Source of the DNA: Deltaproteobacteria bacterium
GTDB lineage: Bacteria > Myxococcota_A > Polyangia > Haliangiales > JADYYK01
Assembly (NCBI GenBank): GCA_020853705.1
Contig: JADYYK010000008.1
Location: 24,393 to 88,392, forward strand
DNA length: 64,000 nt
Direction: 5' to 3'
The position numbers and the translations under genes are program-made. Under the pieces are notes generated by a model. The model was not told the origin of the DNA. It saw only the letters and a program-made list of their open reading frames with translations, and did no database searches. Positions 24,214 to 33,387 of the stretch are shown here, piece by piece (position 1 is the stretch's first letter; every line of letters starts with the position of its first letter).

Positions 24214-26556
24214 GTGAGGTCGGTGAGACCCCTTCGCAGCCTGCTCCAGCTCGCCTCTCTCGCCCTGGTCGTGCTGGCCGGGACGGGGCGCGCGCGCGCG
24301 CAGGACATCTTCGGCACCTCACCCGGCGAGCTGACCGGGTCGCACGCGTCGCTCGACGGCAGCTCCAACTGCGGCACCTGCCACACCAGCGGCAAGGAGC
24401 TGTCGAAGGACAAGTGCCTGGGCTGCCACGACCACTGGGACCTGCGCACGCGCATCGACTCGGGCAAGGGCTTCCACTCGTCCGACAAGGTCGGCAGCAA
24501 GAGCTGCTGGCTGTGCCACTCCGAGCACAAGGGGCGCAGCTTCGATCCCATGGGCTGGGGCACCATCGGCGGGCGCGCCAACTTCAACCATGACTGGACC
24601 GGCTGGCCGCTGGAGGGCAAGCACCAGGCCACCGGCTGCGACGACTGCCACAAGCGCAAGAACCGCCAGGGCATCCGCGTCTACCTGGGCGAGAGCAAGA
24701 CCTGCGGCAGCTGCCACAAGGATCCGCACAACTTCTCCGACGGCCCGATGAAGAACTGCGAGCGCTGTCACACCCAGGACGCCTGGCGCCCGCAGAAGAA
24801 GCCGCTCGGCTTCGACCACAACGACACCAAGGACGCCAAGTTCGCGCTGCGCGGCTCGCACGCCGACGTGGCCTGCGCCAAGTGCCACCCCAAGTCGGAG
24901 TTCAACCTCAAGAAGGATGTCTCCGACTGCAAGGGCTGCCACGCCGACGAGTCACCGCACAAGGGCATGCTGTTCGACCAGCGCGGCTGCGACCAGTGCC
25001 ACGCCGACGACGCCGACTGGAAGAAGTACGACTTCGACCACAACCGGCGCACCAAGTTCCGCCTCGACGGCGCGCACGCGGGCAAGGACTGCTACGGCTG
25101 CCACAAGAAGAACTCGATCACCAAGCCCAACCGCGCCTGCGAGAGCTGCCACGCCAAGGACGACCAGCACAAGGGGCGCTTCGACAAGGTCGGCGACTGC
25201 GGCAGCTGCCACGGCACGCGCGACTTCAAGTCCGATCAGTCACGCTTCGATCACGGCAAGCGCACCTCGTTCGTGCTGCAGGCCAAGCACGCGGTCATCC
25301 CGTGCCGCAAGTGCCACCGCGGGCGCACGCCCGACGACTTCGAGCGCTTCGATCCCGGCCTGCGCAAGGACTGCATGGGCTGCCACCAGCACGAGAAGGT
25401 GCACAACAAGCAGTTCAAGTCGGCCGAGTGCCTGAACTGTCACCTCAAGCCCGGGGAGCGCAAGTTCACCGTCGAGGCGGCCAAGACCTTCCACGGCCCC
25501 GACAGCGAGTTCCCGCTGACCGACGCGCACGCCAACTTGAAGTGCGAGCAGTGCCACAAGCAGGCCGATCGCTTCGACGATCAGACCCCCAACTGCGGCG
25601 AGAACTGCCACAAGGACCGGCTGCACAAGGGCTCGCTGGGGCAGGAGTGCACGCGCTGTCACGAGGGCGGGGTGTGGGACCCGACCCGGTTCGATCATGA
25701 CAAGGACAGCGACTACAAGCTGATCGGCCTGCACAAGAAGGCCGACTGCTTCGCCTGCCACCCCAAGCGGCAGTTCAAGCCGACGCCGACGGCCTGCGTT
25801 TCATGTCATGCGGAAGACGACGCCCACGCCGGGTCGCTGGGCAAGCGCTGCGAGACCTGCCACTCGGAGACCGGCGCCAACGTCTTCGTCGACAAGCCGC
25901 TGGCGTCCCACAACAAGCTGTCGGCCTTCAAGCTCGAGGGCGCGCACACCACCACCGAGTGCTCGGAGTGCCACGCCACGCTGAAGTTCAAGCCCACCAA
26001 GCAGACCTGCTTCGGCTGCCACCCCGAGCCCGACGTGCACCGCGGCCGCTTCGGCACCCGCTGCGAGGGCTGCCACGACGCGGTCGCCTTCAACCGCATC
26101 AAGCCCATCCACGACGTCGGCAACTTCTCGCTGACCGGGTCGCACGATCAGCTGCCCTGCGCGCGCTGCCACAAGGACAAGCGGCCGCTCGCGGGCACCG
26201 GCAACCTGTGCATCACCTGCCACCGCTCCGACGACATCCACGCCAACAGCCTGGGCCCCAAGTGCGGCGAGTGTCACACCCAGTGGGGCTTCGCGCCGGC
26301 GCGCTTCGACCACAGCAGCGTGGGCTGCAACCTGCGCGGCGTGCACCGCACCCTGCCGTGCATGGACTGTCACAAGGCCGGCAACTTCATGGGGCTGTCA
26401 CCGGCGTGCGGCTCGTGCCACCTGAATGACGCCCGCGCGGTCAAGCTGGGCGGCGCGCGCATCGATCACACCGGGCTGACCGAGTGCGCCACCTGCCACA
26501 ACACCAGCTTCTTCGCGCCGTCGCGGCCCAGCGGCCGCGAGAGTGTGTGCCGATGA
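24214..26556 (+). CDS. Periplasmic multihaem cytochrome c, about 30 haem sites
   Basis: 780 residues. Start GTG 24214 or GTG 24223 (the latter has GAGG 3 nt before). Signal peptide ends at RARA-QDIF. I count 29 CxxCH motifs from CGTCH (near residue 51) to CATCH (near 763), plus one CX3CH (CGENCH), spaced every 20-30 residues with many additional His residues (FDHN, HKGR, GLHKKADC) that can serve as distal ligands. The repeat unit H-x-x-x-CxxCH-x-K-x-x-F recurs, so the protein grew by internal duplication. Acts as a haem wire across the periplasm. It lies between the membrane Fe-S/haem-b protein and an outer-membrane barrel, both coupled. Confidence 0.93.
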   Translation: MRSVRPLRSLLQLASLALVVLAGTGRARAQDIFGTSPGELTGSHASLDGSSNCGTCHTSGKELSKDKCLGCHDHWDLRTRIDSGKGFHSSDKVGSKSCWLCHSEHKGRSFDPMGWGTIGGRANFNHDWTGWPLEGKHQATGCDDCHKRKNRQGIRVYLGESKTCGSCHKDPHNFSDGPMKNCERCHTQDAWRPQKKPLGFDHNDTKDAKFALRGSHADVACAKCHPKSEFNLKKDVSDCKGCHADESPHKGMLFDQRGCDQCHADDADWKKYDFDHNRRTKFRLDGAHAGKDCYGCHKKNSITKPNRACESCHAKDDQHKGRFDKVGDCGSCHGTRDFKSDQSRFDHGKRTSFVLQAKHAVIPCRKCHRGRTPDDFERFDPGLRKDCMGCHQHEKVHNKQFKSAECLNCHLKPGERKFTVEAAKTFHGPDSEFPLTDAHANLKCEQCHKQADRFDDQTPNCGENCHKDRLHKGSLGQECTRCHEGGVWDPTRFDHDKDSDYKLIGLHKKADCFACHPKRQFKPTPTACVSCHAEDDAHAGSLGKRCETCHSETGANVFVDKPLASHNKLSAFKLEGAHTTTECSECHATLKFKPTKQTCFGCHPEPDVHRGRFGTRCEGCHDAVAFNRIKPIHDVGNFSLTGSHDQLPCARCHKDKRPLAGTGNLCITCHRSDDIHANSLGPKCGECHTQWGFAPARFDHSSVGCNLRGVHRTLPCMDCHKAGNFMGLSPACGSCHLNDARAVKLGGARIDHTGLTECATCHNTSFFAPSRPSGRESVCR

Positions 26557-28220
26557 GCGCCCGCGCGCAGCTGCTCATGGTCAGCGCGCTGCTCGGCGTG
26601 GGTGTGGTGTCGGCCGAGGCCCAGGTGCTGGCGCCCGGGGGCGAGGGCTTCCTCGACCACCGCGACCCGGTCATCAAGAAGAAGCAGCGCAAGAAGATCC
26701 GGCTGCGCGCGCGCACCTCGATCGGCCTGATGCACCTGGCCGAGGATCAGAAGACCCCGGTCAACGCCGCCGGCGCCATCGTGCCCGAGGCGGCGACGGC
26801 CTCGCCCGACGTGGTGCAGTGGCTGGATCTGCGCGGCTTCTACGAGGCCGCCCCGTGGCGCGAGGATCTGCCCGGCGTGCGCAGCCTGGGCGACATCCGG
26901 CTGCGCCTGGCCGGCGAGGTCTCGCGCGCCATCGATCGCGCCCAGGGCACCCCACCCGCGGCCGGGACCTCGCGCATCCGCGACTCGCACGGCCTGGGGC
27001 AGCGTGGCGGCAGCGAGATCGACCTGCGCGAGCTGTACGGCGGCTACGCAGGGCCGACCTCGGTGTATGGCGGCCGCATCATCGTGCGCGAGGCCGACGG
27101 CCTGACCATCGACGGCCTGCGCGTGCTGCGCAAGCTCGGCAAGCACAAGGACCTCGACCTCGGCGTCTTCGGCGGGCTGGCGCCCGATCCGCTGTCACGG
27201 TCGATCGAGACCGACTATGGCGATGGCTTCAACCCGGCCTTCGGCGCCGGCACCACGGTCGGCTACAAGACCCGCCGCGGCTATGGCTCGGCGGGGCTGG
27301 GGGGGATCTTGCCCAGCGGCTTCGACGACGGTGACACCATCGTCACCGGCACGCGCGCGACCCGGGTCGCCGAGACGCTGCGGCTGTTTCTGACCTCGAC
27401 GGCGTTCTTCCGGCTGCAGAAGCTCGACCTCTACCACTACGCGGTATTCGACGTGCTCAGCGACAGCGGCGCGGCGCTGCGCGCGCTGCACGCCCAGGTC
27501 GGCTACCGGCCGTCGATCCGCTTCCACGCCGAGGCCGGCTACTCGCACATGTCGTCGATCGCGCTGGAGGTCTACCTGTTCGATCTGCTCAACGAGCCGA
27601 TCGCCAACACGGTGCAGTCGAACCTGCTGGTGCAGCGCACCGCGCGCGACGAGGTGCGCGGCCAGGTCGACTTCACCTTCGGGGAGCGCCGCTTCGACCT
27701 CTACAGCATCGCGCGCGGGCGCCGCCGCGCGCTCGACGCGCCCGCCGCCGATCCCTCGTTCAAGGCGGTCGATCCGCAGTATGCGCTCGACCTGACGGTG
27801 GGCGCGCGCGACCGGCGCTCGTTCAAGAAGCTGCGCCTGGGAGCCTCGGTCAGCGCGATCTACGACTTCCGCGCCACCAGCACCGTGGTGCACGTCGATG
27901 TCGGCCGCGACTTCCTGAAGGAGCGCCTGGCGGTCGACGCCTCGTTCGACTACCAGCGCACCGTCGACGACACCCCGGCCAACGCCGCGGTGGCCTGCGG
28001 CATCAACGCCTTCACCTCGTGCTTCGGGCGCTACAGCGGCAACGTCTACGACCTCGGCGCCACCGGCGTGTACATGCACAGCAAGCACTGGATGGGGCTG
28101 GCCGACCTGCACCTCATCTATGACGGCGGCAGCAGCGACCCCAGCGTGCGCACCGCCAACACCGCGCAGAGCCCCATCCTGACCCAGGTCGTCTTCGTGA
28201 AGGGCCAGTACACCTTCTGA
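26553..28220 (+). CDS. Outer-membrane beta-barrel-like protein of the electron-transfer operon
   Basis: 555 residues from ATG 26553, overlapping the cytochrome stop by 4 nt. Signal peptide ends at AEA-QVLA. The mature protein has no cysteine-pair haem motif; its two later cysteines are VACGIN and SCFGR. It shows alternating strands typical of a barrel: IRLRARTSIGLMHLA, VVQWLDLRGFYEAA, DIRLRLAGEVSRAI, ELYGGYAGPTSVYGGRI, VRGQVDFTFGERRFDLYSI, and ends ILTQVVFVKGQYTF with the terminal Phe favoured by the BAM complex. By position and fold it would be the sheath through which the multihaem protein reaches the cell surface, as MtrB does for MtrA. Inference from context. Confidence 0.78.
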   Translation: MSARAQLLMVSALLGVGVVSAEAQVLAPGGEGFLDHRDPVIKKKQRKKIRLRARTSIGLMHLAEDQKTPVNAAGAIVPEAATASPDVVQWLDLRGFYEAAPWREDLPGVRSLGDIRLRLAGEVSRAIDRAQGTPPAAGTSRIRDSHGLGQRGGSEIDLRELYGGYAGPTSVYGGRIIVREADGLTIDGLRVLRKLGKHKDLDLGVFGGLAPDPLSRSIETDYGDGFNPAFGAGTTVGYKTRRGYGSAGLGGILPSGFDDGDTIVTGTRATRVAETLRLFLTSTAFFRLQKLDLYHYAVFDVLSDSGAALRALHAQVGYRPSIRFHAEAGYSHMSSIALEVYLFDLLNEPIANTVQSNLLVQRTARDEVRGQVDFTFGERRFDLYSIARGRRRALDAPAADPSFKAVDPQYALDLTVGARDRRSFKKLRLGASVSAIYDFRATSTVVHVDVGRDFLKERLAVDASFDYQRTVDDTPANAAVACGINAFTSCFGRYSGNVYDLGATGVYMHSKHWMGLADLHLIYDGGSSDPSVRTANTAQSPILTQVVFVKGQYTF

Positions 28221-28237
28221 CGTGCTAGCCTTGGGTC

Positions 28238-28822
28238 ATGGCGCCGGTCCCCAAGCAGCGGGCCACGTATGCCGATCTCGAGCGACTGCCTGACAACGTC
28301 GTGGGCGAGATCGTGGCGGGCGCGCTGTATGCCAGCCCGCGCCCGCGGGTGACTCACGCCGTCACCTCATCGGCACTGGGCGCCGAGCTGACCGTGCCAT
28401 TCCAGTTTGGCCGCGGCGGGCCTGGCGGGTGGTGGATCCTCGACGAACCCGAGCTGCACTTCGGGGACGACGTCCTGGTCCCCGATCTGGCGGGATGGCG
28501 CATCGAGCGCATGCCCAGTCCGCCTGACGTCGCGGCCATCGAGCTCGCCCCCGACTGGATCTGTGAGGTGCTGTCGCCCTCGACGGCTCGCCTCGACCGC
28601 AAGGGCAAGCTCCCGATCTACGCGCAGCGGGGTGTCTCGCACGCGTGGCTGATCGACCCCGCGGTACGCACCCTCGAGGTCCTGCGGCGCGACCGGACGC
28701 TGTGGACTCTGATCGGAACCTACGCCGACCAAGATCGCGTGCGGGTCGAGCCCTTCGAGGCCATCGAGCTCGACCTGTCGCTGCTGTGGGGGGTACCCAC
28801 GGCTCCAGAGCCCGCGCGCTGA
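28238..28822 (+). CDS. Uma2-family (DUF820) PD-(D/E)XK nuclease-like protein
   Basis: 194 residues. Family pattern: TYADLERLPDN, GEIVAGALYASPRPRVTH, PELHFGDDVLVPDLAGWR, then PDWICEVLSPSTARLDRKGKLP, in which the Asp of VPDLAGW, the Glu of CEVLSPST and the following Lys form the PD-(D/E)XK set. Such proteins are plentiful in cyanobacteria and myxobacteria as isolated genes; their target is unknown. No signal peptide. It stands 18 nt after the barrel gene but is probably unrelated to it. Confidence 0.88.
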   Translation: MAPVPKQRATYADLERLPDNVVGEIVAGALYASPRPRVTHAVTSSALGAELTVPFQFGRGGPGGWWILDEPELHFGDDVLVPDLAGWRIERMPSPPDVAAIELAPDWICEVLSPSTARLDRKGKLPIYAQRGVSHAWLIDPAVRTLEVLRRDRTLWTLIGTYADQDRVRVEPFEAIELDLSLLWGVPTAPEPAR

Positions 28823-28874
28823 AGCGTCGAGATCGCGCCGCCGGGCTGTGCGTAGAGGGGTAAGATTGGCGCGG

Positions 28875-28891
28875 CTGCCCGCTGCGGGCAG
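28875..28891 (+). promoter_or_regulatory. 5' leader hairpin before the DUF2330 pair
   Basis: CTGCCCG (28875-28881) pairs perfectly with CGGGCAG (28885-28891) across a 3-nt loop. TAAGAT at 28861-28866 could be the -10 element, which would place the hairpin at the very start of the transcript, a position that often protects mRNA. Gene 28912 has a GGAGGG site at 28901-28906. Confidence 0.35.
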
Positions 28892-28911
28892 GTCGTGTGT
28901 GGAGGGTCGGC

Positions 28912-30174
28912 ATGACGCGCAAGGGTATCGGGCTGGCCGCGCTGGGCCTCGTGCTGGCGGCGGCGACGCCGCGGCAGGCGCAGGCGTTCTGTGGCTTCTA
29001 CGTCGCGGCGGCCACGGGCGAGCTGTACAACGACGCCTCGCAGGTCATCATCGCGCGCAACGGCGACCGGGTGACGCTGTCGATGCTCAACAACTACCGC
29101 GGTGATCCGGCCGAGTTCGCGCTGGTGGTGCCGGTGCCGCCGGGCATCAAGAAGCAGGACGTCAAGACCATCAAGGCCGAGCTGTTCGCGCACCTCGATC
29201 AGTGGTCGGCGCCGCGCCTGGTCGAGTACTGGGAGCAGGACCCCTGCTACATCCCGCGCCCGTTGCCGACCAAGATGATGGCCGGCGGCGCCACCCGTGG
29301 CTCCAGCAAGGGCGACCGCGAGGCCAAGCTGGGCGTCAAGATCGAGGCCCAGTTCACCGCCGGCGAGTACGACATCGTGGTGCTGTCAGCCAAGGAGTCG
29401 AACGGCCTCGAGACCTGGCTCAAGCAGAGCGGCTACAACATCCCTGCCGGCGCGGCGCCCATCCTGGCCCCCTACATCGCGGCCAGGACGCAGTTCTTCG
29501 TGGCCAAGGTCAACCTGAAGCGCCTGGCCGAGCAGCAGGGCGGCGCCGGCAGCACCAAGAAGGGGCTGTTCCTGTCGCCGCTGCAGTTCGGCTACAAGGC
29601 GACCGGCGAGAAGATCGGCCTGCCCATCAAGCTCGGCATGATCAACGGCAAGGGCACCCAGGATCTCATCCTGTTCATGATCTCGATGAAGGGGCGCTTC
29701 GACGTCTCGAACTACGAGACCGTCAAGATCCCGACCGACCTCGACGTGCCCGAGTCGATGAAGGACAAGGGCAAGTTCGGGACGTTCTTCTTGAAGATGT
29801 TCGACCGCGAGCTGGCCAGGAAGAAGGGCCAGGCGGTGTTCACCGAGTACGCCTGGCCGTCGGGCTGGTGCGACCCCTGCTCGGCCGACCCCATCAGCGC
29901 CGCGCAGCTGCAGGAGCTCGGCATGGGCAAGATGGACCAGAACTACTCGCCGGCCTTCATCACCCGGCTGCACGCCCGCTACTCGAAGGAGACCTTCAGC
30001 AAGGACCTCGAGTTCACCGAGACCACCGATCAGACCAACTTCCAGGGCCGCTACATCATCCGCCACCCCTGGAAGGGCAAGATCAAGTGCAAGAACCCGG
30101 TGCGCGGGCGCTGGGGCGGTCAGAATGGCGGCGGCGGCGTCGGCCCCGGCCCGGTCGGCATCCCGCGCGGCTGA
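28912..30174 (+). CDS. DUF2330 domain protein, copy 1
   Basis: 420 residues from ATG 28912 (GGAGGG 6 nt upstream). Signal peptide ends at AQA-FCGFY; the mature protein begins CGFYVAA as is standard for DUF2330. Family features: an early VIIARNGDRVTLSMLNNYRGDPAEFALVVPVP-type beta region (positions ~40-80), PRLVEYWEQDPC, AGEYDIVVLSA, and a Cys-containing WPSGWCDPCSADP. Ends in a Gly-rich tail after RGRWGGQNGG. Exported; function unknown. It is followed by a near-identical copy of exactly the same length. Confidence 0.88.
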   Translation: MTRKGIGLAALGLVLAAATPRQAQAFCGFYVAAATGELYNDASQVIIARNGDRVTLSMLNNYRGDPAEFALVVPVPPGIKKQDVKTIKAELFAHLDQWSAPRLVEYWEQDPCYIPRPLPTKMMAGGATRGSSKGDREAKLGVKIEAQFTAGEYDIVVLSAKESNGLETWLKQSGYNIPAGAAPILAPYIAARTQFFVAKVNLKRLAEQQGGAGSTKKGLFLSPLQFGYKATGEKIGLPIKLGMINGKGTQDLILFMISMKGRFDVSNYETVKIPTDLDVPESMKDKGKFGTFFLKMFDRELARKKGQAVFTEYAWPSGWCDPCSADPISAAQLQELGMGKMDQNYSPAFITRLHARYSKETFSKDLEFTETTDQTNFQGRYIIRHPWKGKIKCKNPVRGRWGGQNGGGGVGPGPVGIPRG

Positions 30175-30205
30175 AGCACGGCTGAAGCACCCACAGGAGA
30201 AGACG

Positions 30206-31468
30206 ATGCGATCCAGGATGGCAGGGATGGCGCTGCTGACGGCGCTGGGGCTGGGGCTCGCGGTGGTGCCGGCGCACGCGTTCTGCGGCTTCTATGTCGC
30301 GGCCGCGACGGGCGAGCTGTACAGCGACACCTCGCAGGTCATCATCGCGCGCAACGGGGATCGCACCACGATCTCGATGCTCAACAACTACCGCGGTGAT
30401 CCGGCCGAGTTCGCGCTGGTGGTGCCGGTGCCGCCGGGCATCAAGAAGCAGGACGTCAAGACCATCAAGGCCGAGCTGTTCGCGCACCTCGACCAGTGGT
30501 CGGCGCCGCGCCTGGTCGAGTACTGGGAGCAGGACCCCTGCTATGTCGAGCCGGAGTACGAGGCCAGCGACGACCGCGACTACGCCGCGGCGGGCTCCCC
30601 GAGCAAGTCCGACAGCGCGCGCAAGCTGGGCGTCAAGATCGAGGCCGCGTTCACCGCCGGCGAGTACGACATCGTGGTGCTGTCGGCCACCCAGTCGACC
30701 GGCCTCGAGACCTGGCTCAAGCAGAACGGCTACAAGATCCCGGCCGGCGCGGCGCCGATCTTGAAGCCCTACATCGACGCCAAGACCAACTTCTTCGTGG
30801 CCAAGGTCAACCTGAAGCGGTTGGCCGCGCAGCCGGGCGCGCCGCGCACCCAGGGCGGCCTGTTCCTGTCGCCGCTGCAGTTCGGCTTCAAGAGCGCGGG
30901 CGACAAGGTCGGCCTGCCCATCAAGCTCGGCATGATCAACGGCAAGGGCACCCAGGACCTCATCATCTTCATGGTCTCGATGAAGGGACGCTTCGAGGTG
31001 ACGAACTACGACAACCCCAGGCTGCCGACCGACATCGACGTGCCCGCGTCGATGAAGGACAAGGGCAAGTTCGGCAAGTTCTTCCTCAAGATGTTCGAGC
31101 GCGAGCTCGCCAAGCACAAGGGCCAGGCGGTGTTCACCGAGTACGCCTGGCCGTCAGGCTGGTGCGACCCCTGCTCGGCCGACCCCATCAGCGCGGCGCA
31201 GCTCGGCGAGCTGGGCATGGGCAAGATGGACCAGAACTACCAGCCCGCGTTCATCACGCGCCTGCACGCGCGCTACTCGAAGGAGACCTTCAGCAAGGAC
31301 CTCGAGTTCAAGGAGACCACGGATCAGACGACGTTCCAGGGCCGCTACATCATCCGCCACCCCTGGAAGGGCAAGATCAGGTGCAAGAACCCCGTGCGCG
31401 GGCGATGGGGCGACCAGAACGGCAATGGCGGCGGCGGCTGGGGCGGGCCGGTGATGCCGCGAGGGTAG
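30206..31468 (+). CDS. DUF2330 domain protein, copy 2
   Basis: 420 residues from ATG 30206 with AGGAGA upstream. Signal peptide ends at AHA-FCGFY. Very similar to copy 1 along its whole length; the clearest differences are the signal peptide, a short acidic loop (EPEYEASDDRDYAAAG in place of a basic IPRPLPTKMMAGG) near residue 115, and the C-terminal Gly-rich tail. Shared cysteines (FCGFY, DPCY, WCDPCS, RCKNP) imply the same disulfides. A recent tandem duplication, kept as two full genes. Converges on the DTW gene. Confidence 0.88.
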   Translation: MRSRMAGMALLTALGLGLAVVPAHAFCGFYVAAATGELYSDTSQVIIARNGDRTTISMLNNYRGDPAEFALVVPVPPGIKKQDVKTIKAELFAHLDQWSAPRLVEYWEQDPCYVEPEYEASDDRDYAAAGSPSKSDSARKLGVKIEAAFTAGEYDIVVLSATQSTGLETWLKQNGYKIPAGAAPILKPYIDAKTNFFVAKVNLKRLAAQPGAPRTQGGLFLSPLQFGFKSAGDKVGLPIKLGMINGKGTQDLIIFMVSMKGRFEVTNYDNPRLPTDIDVPASMKDKGKFGKFFLKMFERELAKHKGQAVFTEYAWPSGWCDPCSADPISAAQLGELGMGKMDQNYQPAFITRLHARYSKETFSKDLEFKETTDQTTFQGRYIIRHPWKGKIRCKNPVRGRWGDQNGNGGGGWGGPVMPRG

Positions 31469-31480
31469 GGAAGGGCCGGA

Positions 31481-32029
31481 CTACCGGCGCTGCGTCTCGT
31501 TGGCGCGGTCGACCACGCGCTGCAAGACCGCCTCGATGGGGGCCAGCACGGCGTCGCCCTCGAGCAGCGCAAGGGCCCGCGCGATGGCCTCCAGGGTCGA
31601 CATGCCCTCGGGGAGAGACTGGCGGCGCAGGCGGGGCAGGGGGCGGTCGGCGGCGGGTAGCGAGAAGCGCGGCAGGGTGGCCAGCGCGCTGACGCGGTTG
31701 CGCATGCGGCGAGCCTGGGTCCAGGTGCCGTCGAGGATGACCAGCTGCGCGGGCGGTGGCGACGGCGCGACCGCGAGGGGGGCGCCGTCGGGGAACAGCA
31801 GCCAGCTGTCTTCGAGGTCGAGGTCGGGCAGCGGGCCGTCGCCATAGTCGATGATGTGGACCGAGGGCAGCAGCAGGGCGGCCAGGCGCGCGGTGCTGCT
31901 GGGGCGGCGGCGCTCGCTCTGGTGGCGCAGGATGAGCAGGCGGGTGCGGGTCGGGATCGGCGTCAGCGCGGCGCAGATGCACGAGTCCTGGCGCTGCCAG
32001 CAGCGCTCGCAGCGGGGCGCGCTGCGCAT
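31481..32029 (-). CDS. tapT: DTW-domain tRNA-uridine aminocarboxypropyltransferase
   Basis: 182 residues from ATG 32029; the frame is open further upstream through the TldE gene but MRSAPRCERC is the natural start. Zinc-type cysteines CERCWQRQDSCIC open the protein, HQSERRRPSSTARLA follows, and the family signature is DGTWTQARRMRNR (DTW with a Gly insert). Members transfer an aminocarboxypropyl group from SAM to uridine 47 or 20 of tRNA. It lies just after the tldE gene on the same strand and may be read with it. Confidence 0.85.
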   Translation of the reverse strand: MRSAPRCERCWQRQDSCICAALTPIPTRTRLLILRHQSERRRPSSTARLAALLLPSVHIIDYGDGPLPDLDLEDSWLLFPDGAPLAVAPSPPPAQLVILDGTWTQARRMRNRVSALATLPRFSLPAADRPLPRLRRQSLPEGMSTLEAIARALALLEGDAVLAPIEAVLQRVVDRANETQRR

Positions 32030-32046
32030 GCCGCGGCGCGACAGGG

Positions 32047-33387
32047 CTACACCGCGTCGGAGGTGGAGGCCAGGTTGAACTCGTGCGTGCGCAGGGCGGG
32101 GACGCGCATGCGGCCGTCGGCGGTGGCCAGGCGCACCGCGTCCTTGCCCAGGGCGTCGGCGTTCTTCAGCATCTTCACGGGCGACTCGTTGTAGCGGAAG
32201 TTGTTGACCGGGGCGACCACCTTGCCGTCCTCGATCAGGAACACGCCGTCGCGGGTCAGGCCGGTGATGAGGATGCTCTGCGGATCGACCCAGCGGTTGT
32301 ACCAGAAGCGTGTGATGAGGACGCCGCGCTTGACCCCGGCGAGCAGCGCCTCGGGGGTGGCGTCGCCGCCGGCGAGCTCGGTGACGCTGGGCGCCGCCGT
32401 GGGCCTTTGCCCCTGCTTTTCGGCCCAGAAGCGCGAGTAGCGCAGCGCGGCGATCTTGCCCTTGTCGATCCAGGTGATGGGCCGCTGCGGCAGCCCCTCG
32501 CCGTCGAAGGGCGCCGAAGGCATCAGCTTGCTGGCGGGGTCGGAGCGCAGCGTGATGTGCGGGCCCCACAGCTGCTCGCCGACCCGGGTGCCGCCGCCCT
32601 GCCTCGAGAAGAACGAGCGCCCCTCGTCGGCGCGCCGGGCGTCGAGCGCCGAGACCAGGAAGTACAGCAGATCGCCGACCGCCGCCGGCTCCAGCACCAC
32701 GGTGTAGCGCCCGGGGTCGAGCTTGCGCGGCCTCCGCGCGGCCACGCTCTTGTCGATGGCCACCTTGGCGGCGGCCACGGTGTCGAGGTCGCTCCAGCGG
32801 TTGGCGTAGCCCTGGCCCCAGCCCGAGCCGGTACCGTCGGGCGTGCGCGCGGTGCAGGTGAACGAGACCCCGGTCGCGGCGTGGTAGGCGAACAGCCCGG
32901 CCGAGTTGGCCAGCGCGGTCGCGGCCCCGCGCAGGTCGTGAAAGCCGGCCAGGTCGACCTTGGCTGCGTCGGCCGCGGCGATGGCGGCGTGGGCGGCCTC
33001 GGCGCGCGCGCTGGCGGGCAGCTCGGCGGTGGCGCGATCGAACCCGGGCGGGGTGGAGGCGTACTTCTGCGGGCCCAGGAGCGGCATCAGCTCGGGATCC
33101 TCGGGCGCCAGCCGCGCCATCGCGATCGCGCGTTGCAGCACCGAGAGCAGGGCCGGGGCGTCGGTCTGGTTGGTCGAGGCCTGGGCGTGGCGCTTGCCGA
33201 AGCCGACGCCGACCGTCAGCGTGGTGTCGTCGACGTCGCCGGTCGAGGTGATCTCGCTGCGTGCGAAGCGCGTGTTGGCGGCGCGACCGCTGTCCATGCT
33301 GACCGACAGCGCGGCGTCCTTGGCCAGCTTCTTCCCCGCCGCCAGCACGGCGGCGGTCAGCTTCCTGGCCTGCGGCTCGGTCAGCAT
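32047..33387 (-). CDS. tldE: TldE/PmbA-like protein of the first TldD/TldE pair
   Basis: 446 residues from ATG 33387, which shares its first base with the stop of tldD (TGATG). TldE-type layout: N-terminal GRAANTRFARSEITSTGDVDD, central HDLRGAATALANSAGLFAYH, then ANRWSDLDTVAAAKVAIDKS, LVSALDARRADEGRSFF, RFWYNRWVDPQSILITGLTRDGVFLIEDG and PVNNFRYNESPVKM. No HExxxH zinc motif, as expected for TldE. It forms a hetero-oligomer with TldD, which holds the zinc. The pair degrades small peptides and matures RiPP leader peptides in other bacteria. Confidence 0.9.
   Translation of the reverse strand: MLTEPQARKLTAAVLAAGKKLAKDAALSVSMDSGRAANTRFARSEITSTGDVDDTTLTVGVGFGKRHAQASTNQTDAPALLSVLQRAIAMARLAPEDPELMPLLGPQKYASTPPGFDRATAELPASARAEAAHAAIAAADAAKVDLAGFHDLRGAATALANSAGLFAYHAATGVSFTCTARTPDGTGSGWGQGYANRWSDLDTVAAAKVAIDKSVAARRPRKLDPGRYTVVLEPAAVGDLLYFLVSALDARRADEGRSFFSRQGGGTRVGEQLWGPHITLRSDPASKLMPSAPFDGEGLPQRPITWIDKGKIAALRYSRFWAEKQGQRPTAAPSVTELAGGDATPEALLAGVKRGVLITRFWYNRWVDPQSILITGLTRDGVFLIEDGKVVAPVNNFRYNESPVKMLKNADALGKDAVRLATADGRMRVPALRTHEFNLASTSDAV

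Noticed and set aside
28912..31468. Possibility that the tandem DUF2330 region is a mobile element
   Set aside because: No terminal inverted repeats, target duplications or transposase; it is a plain gene duplication.
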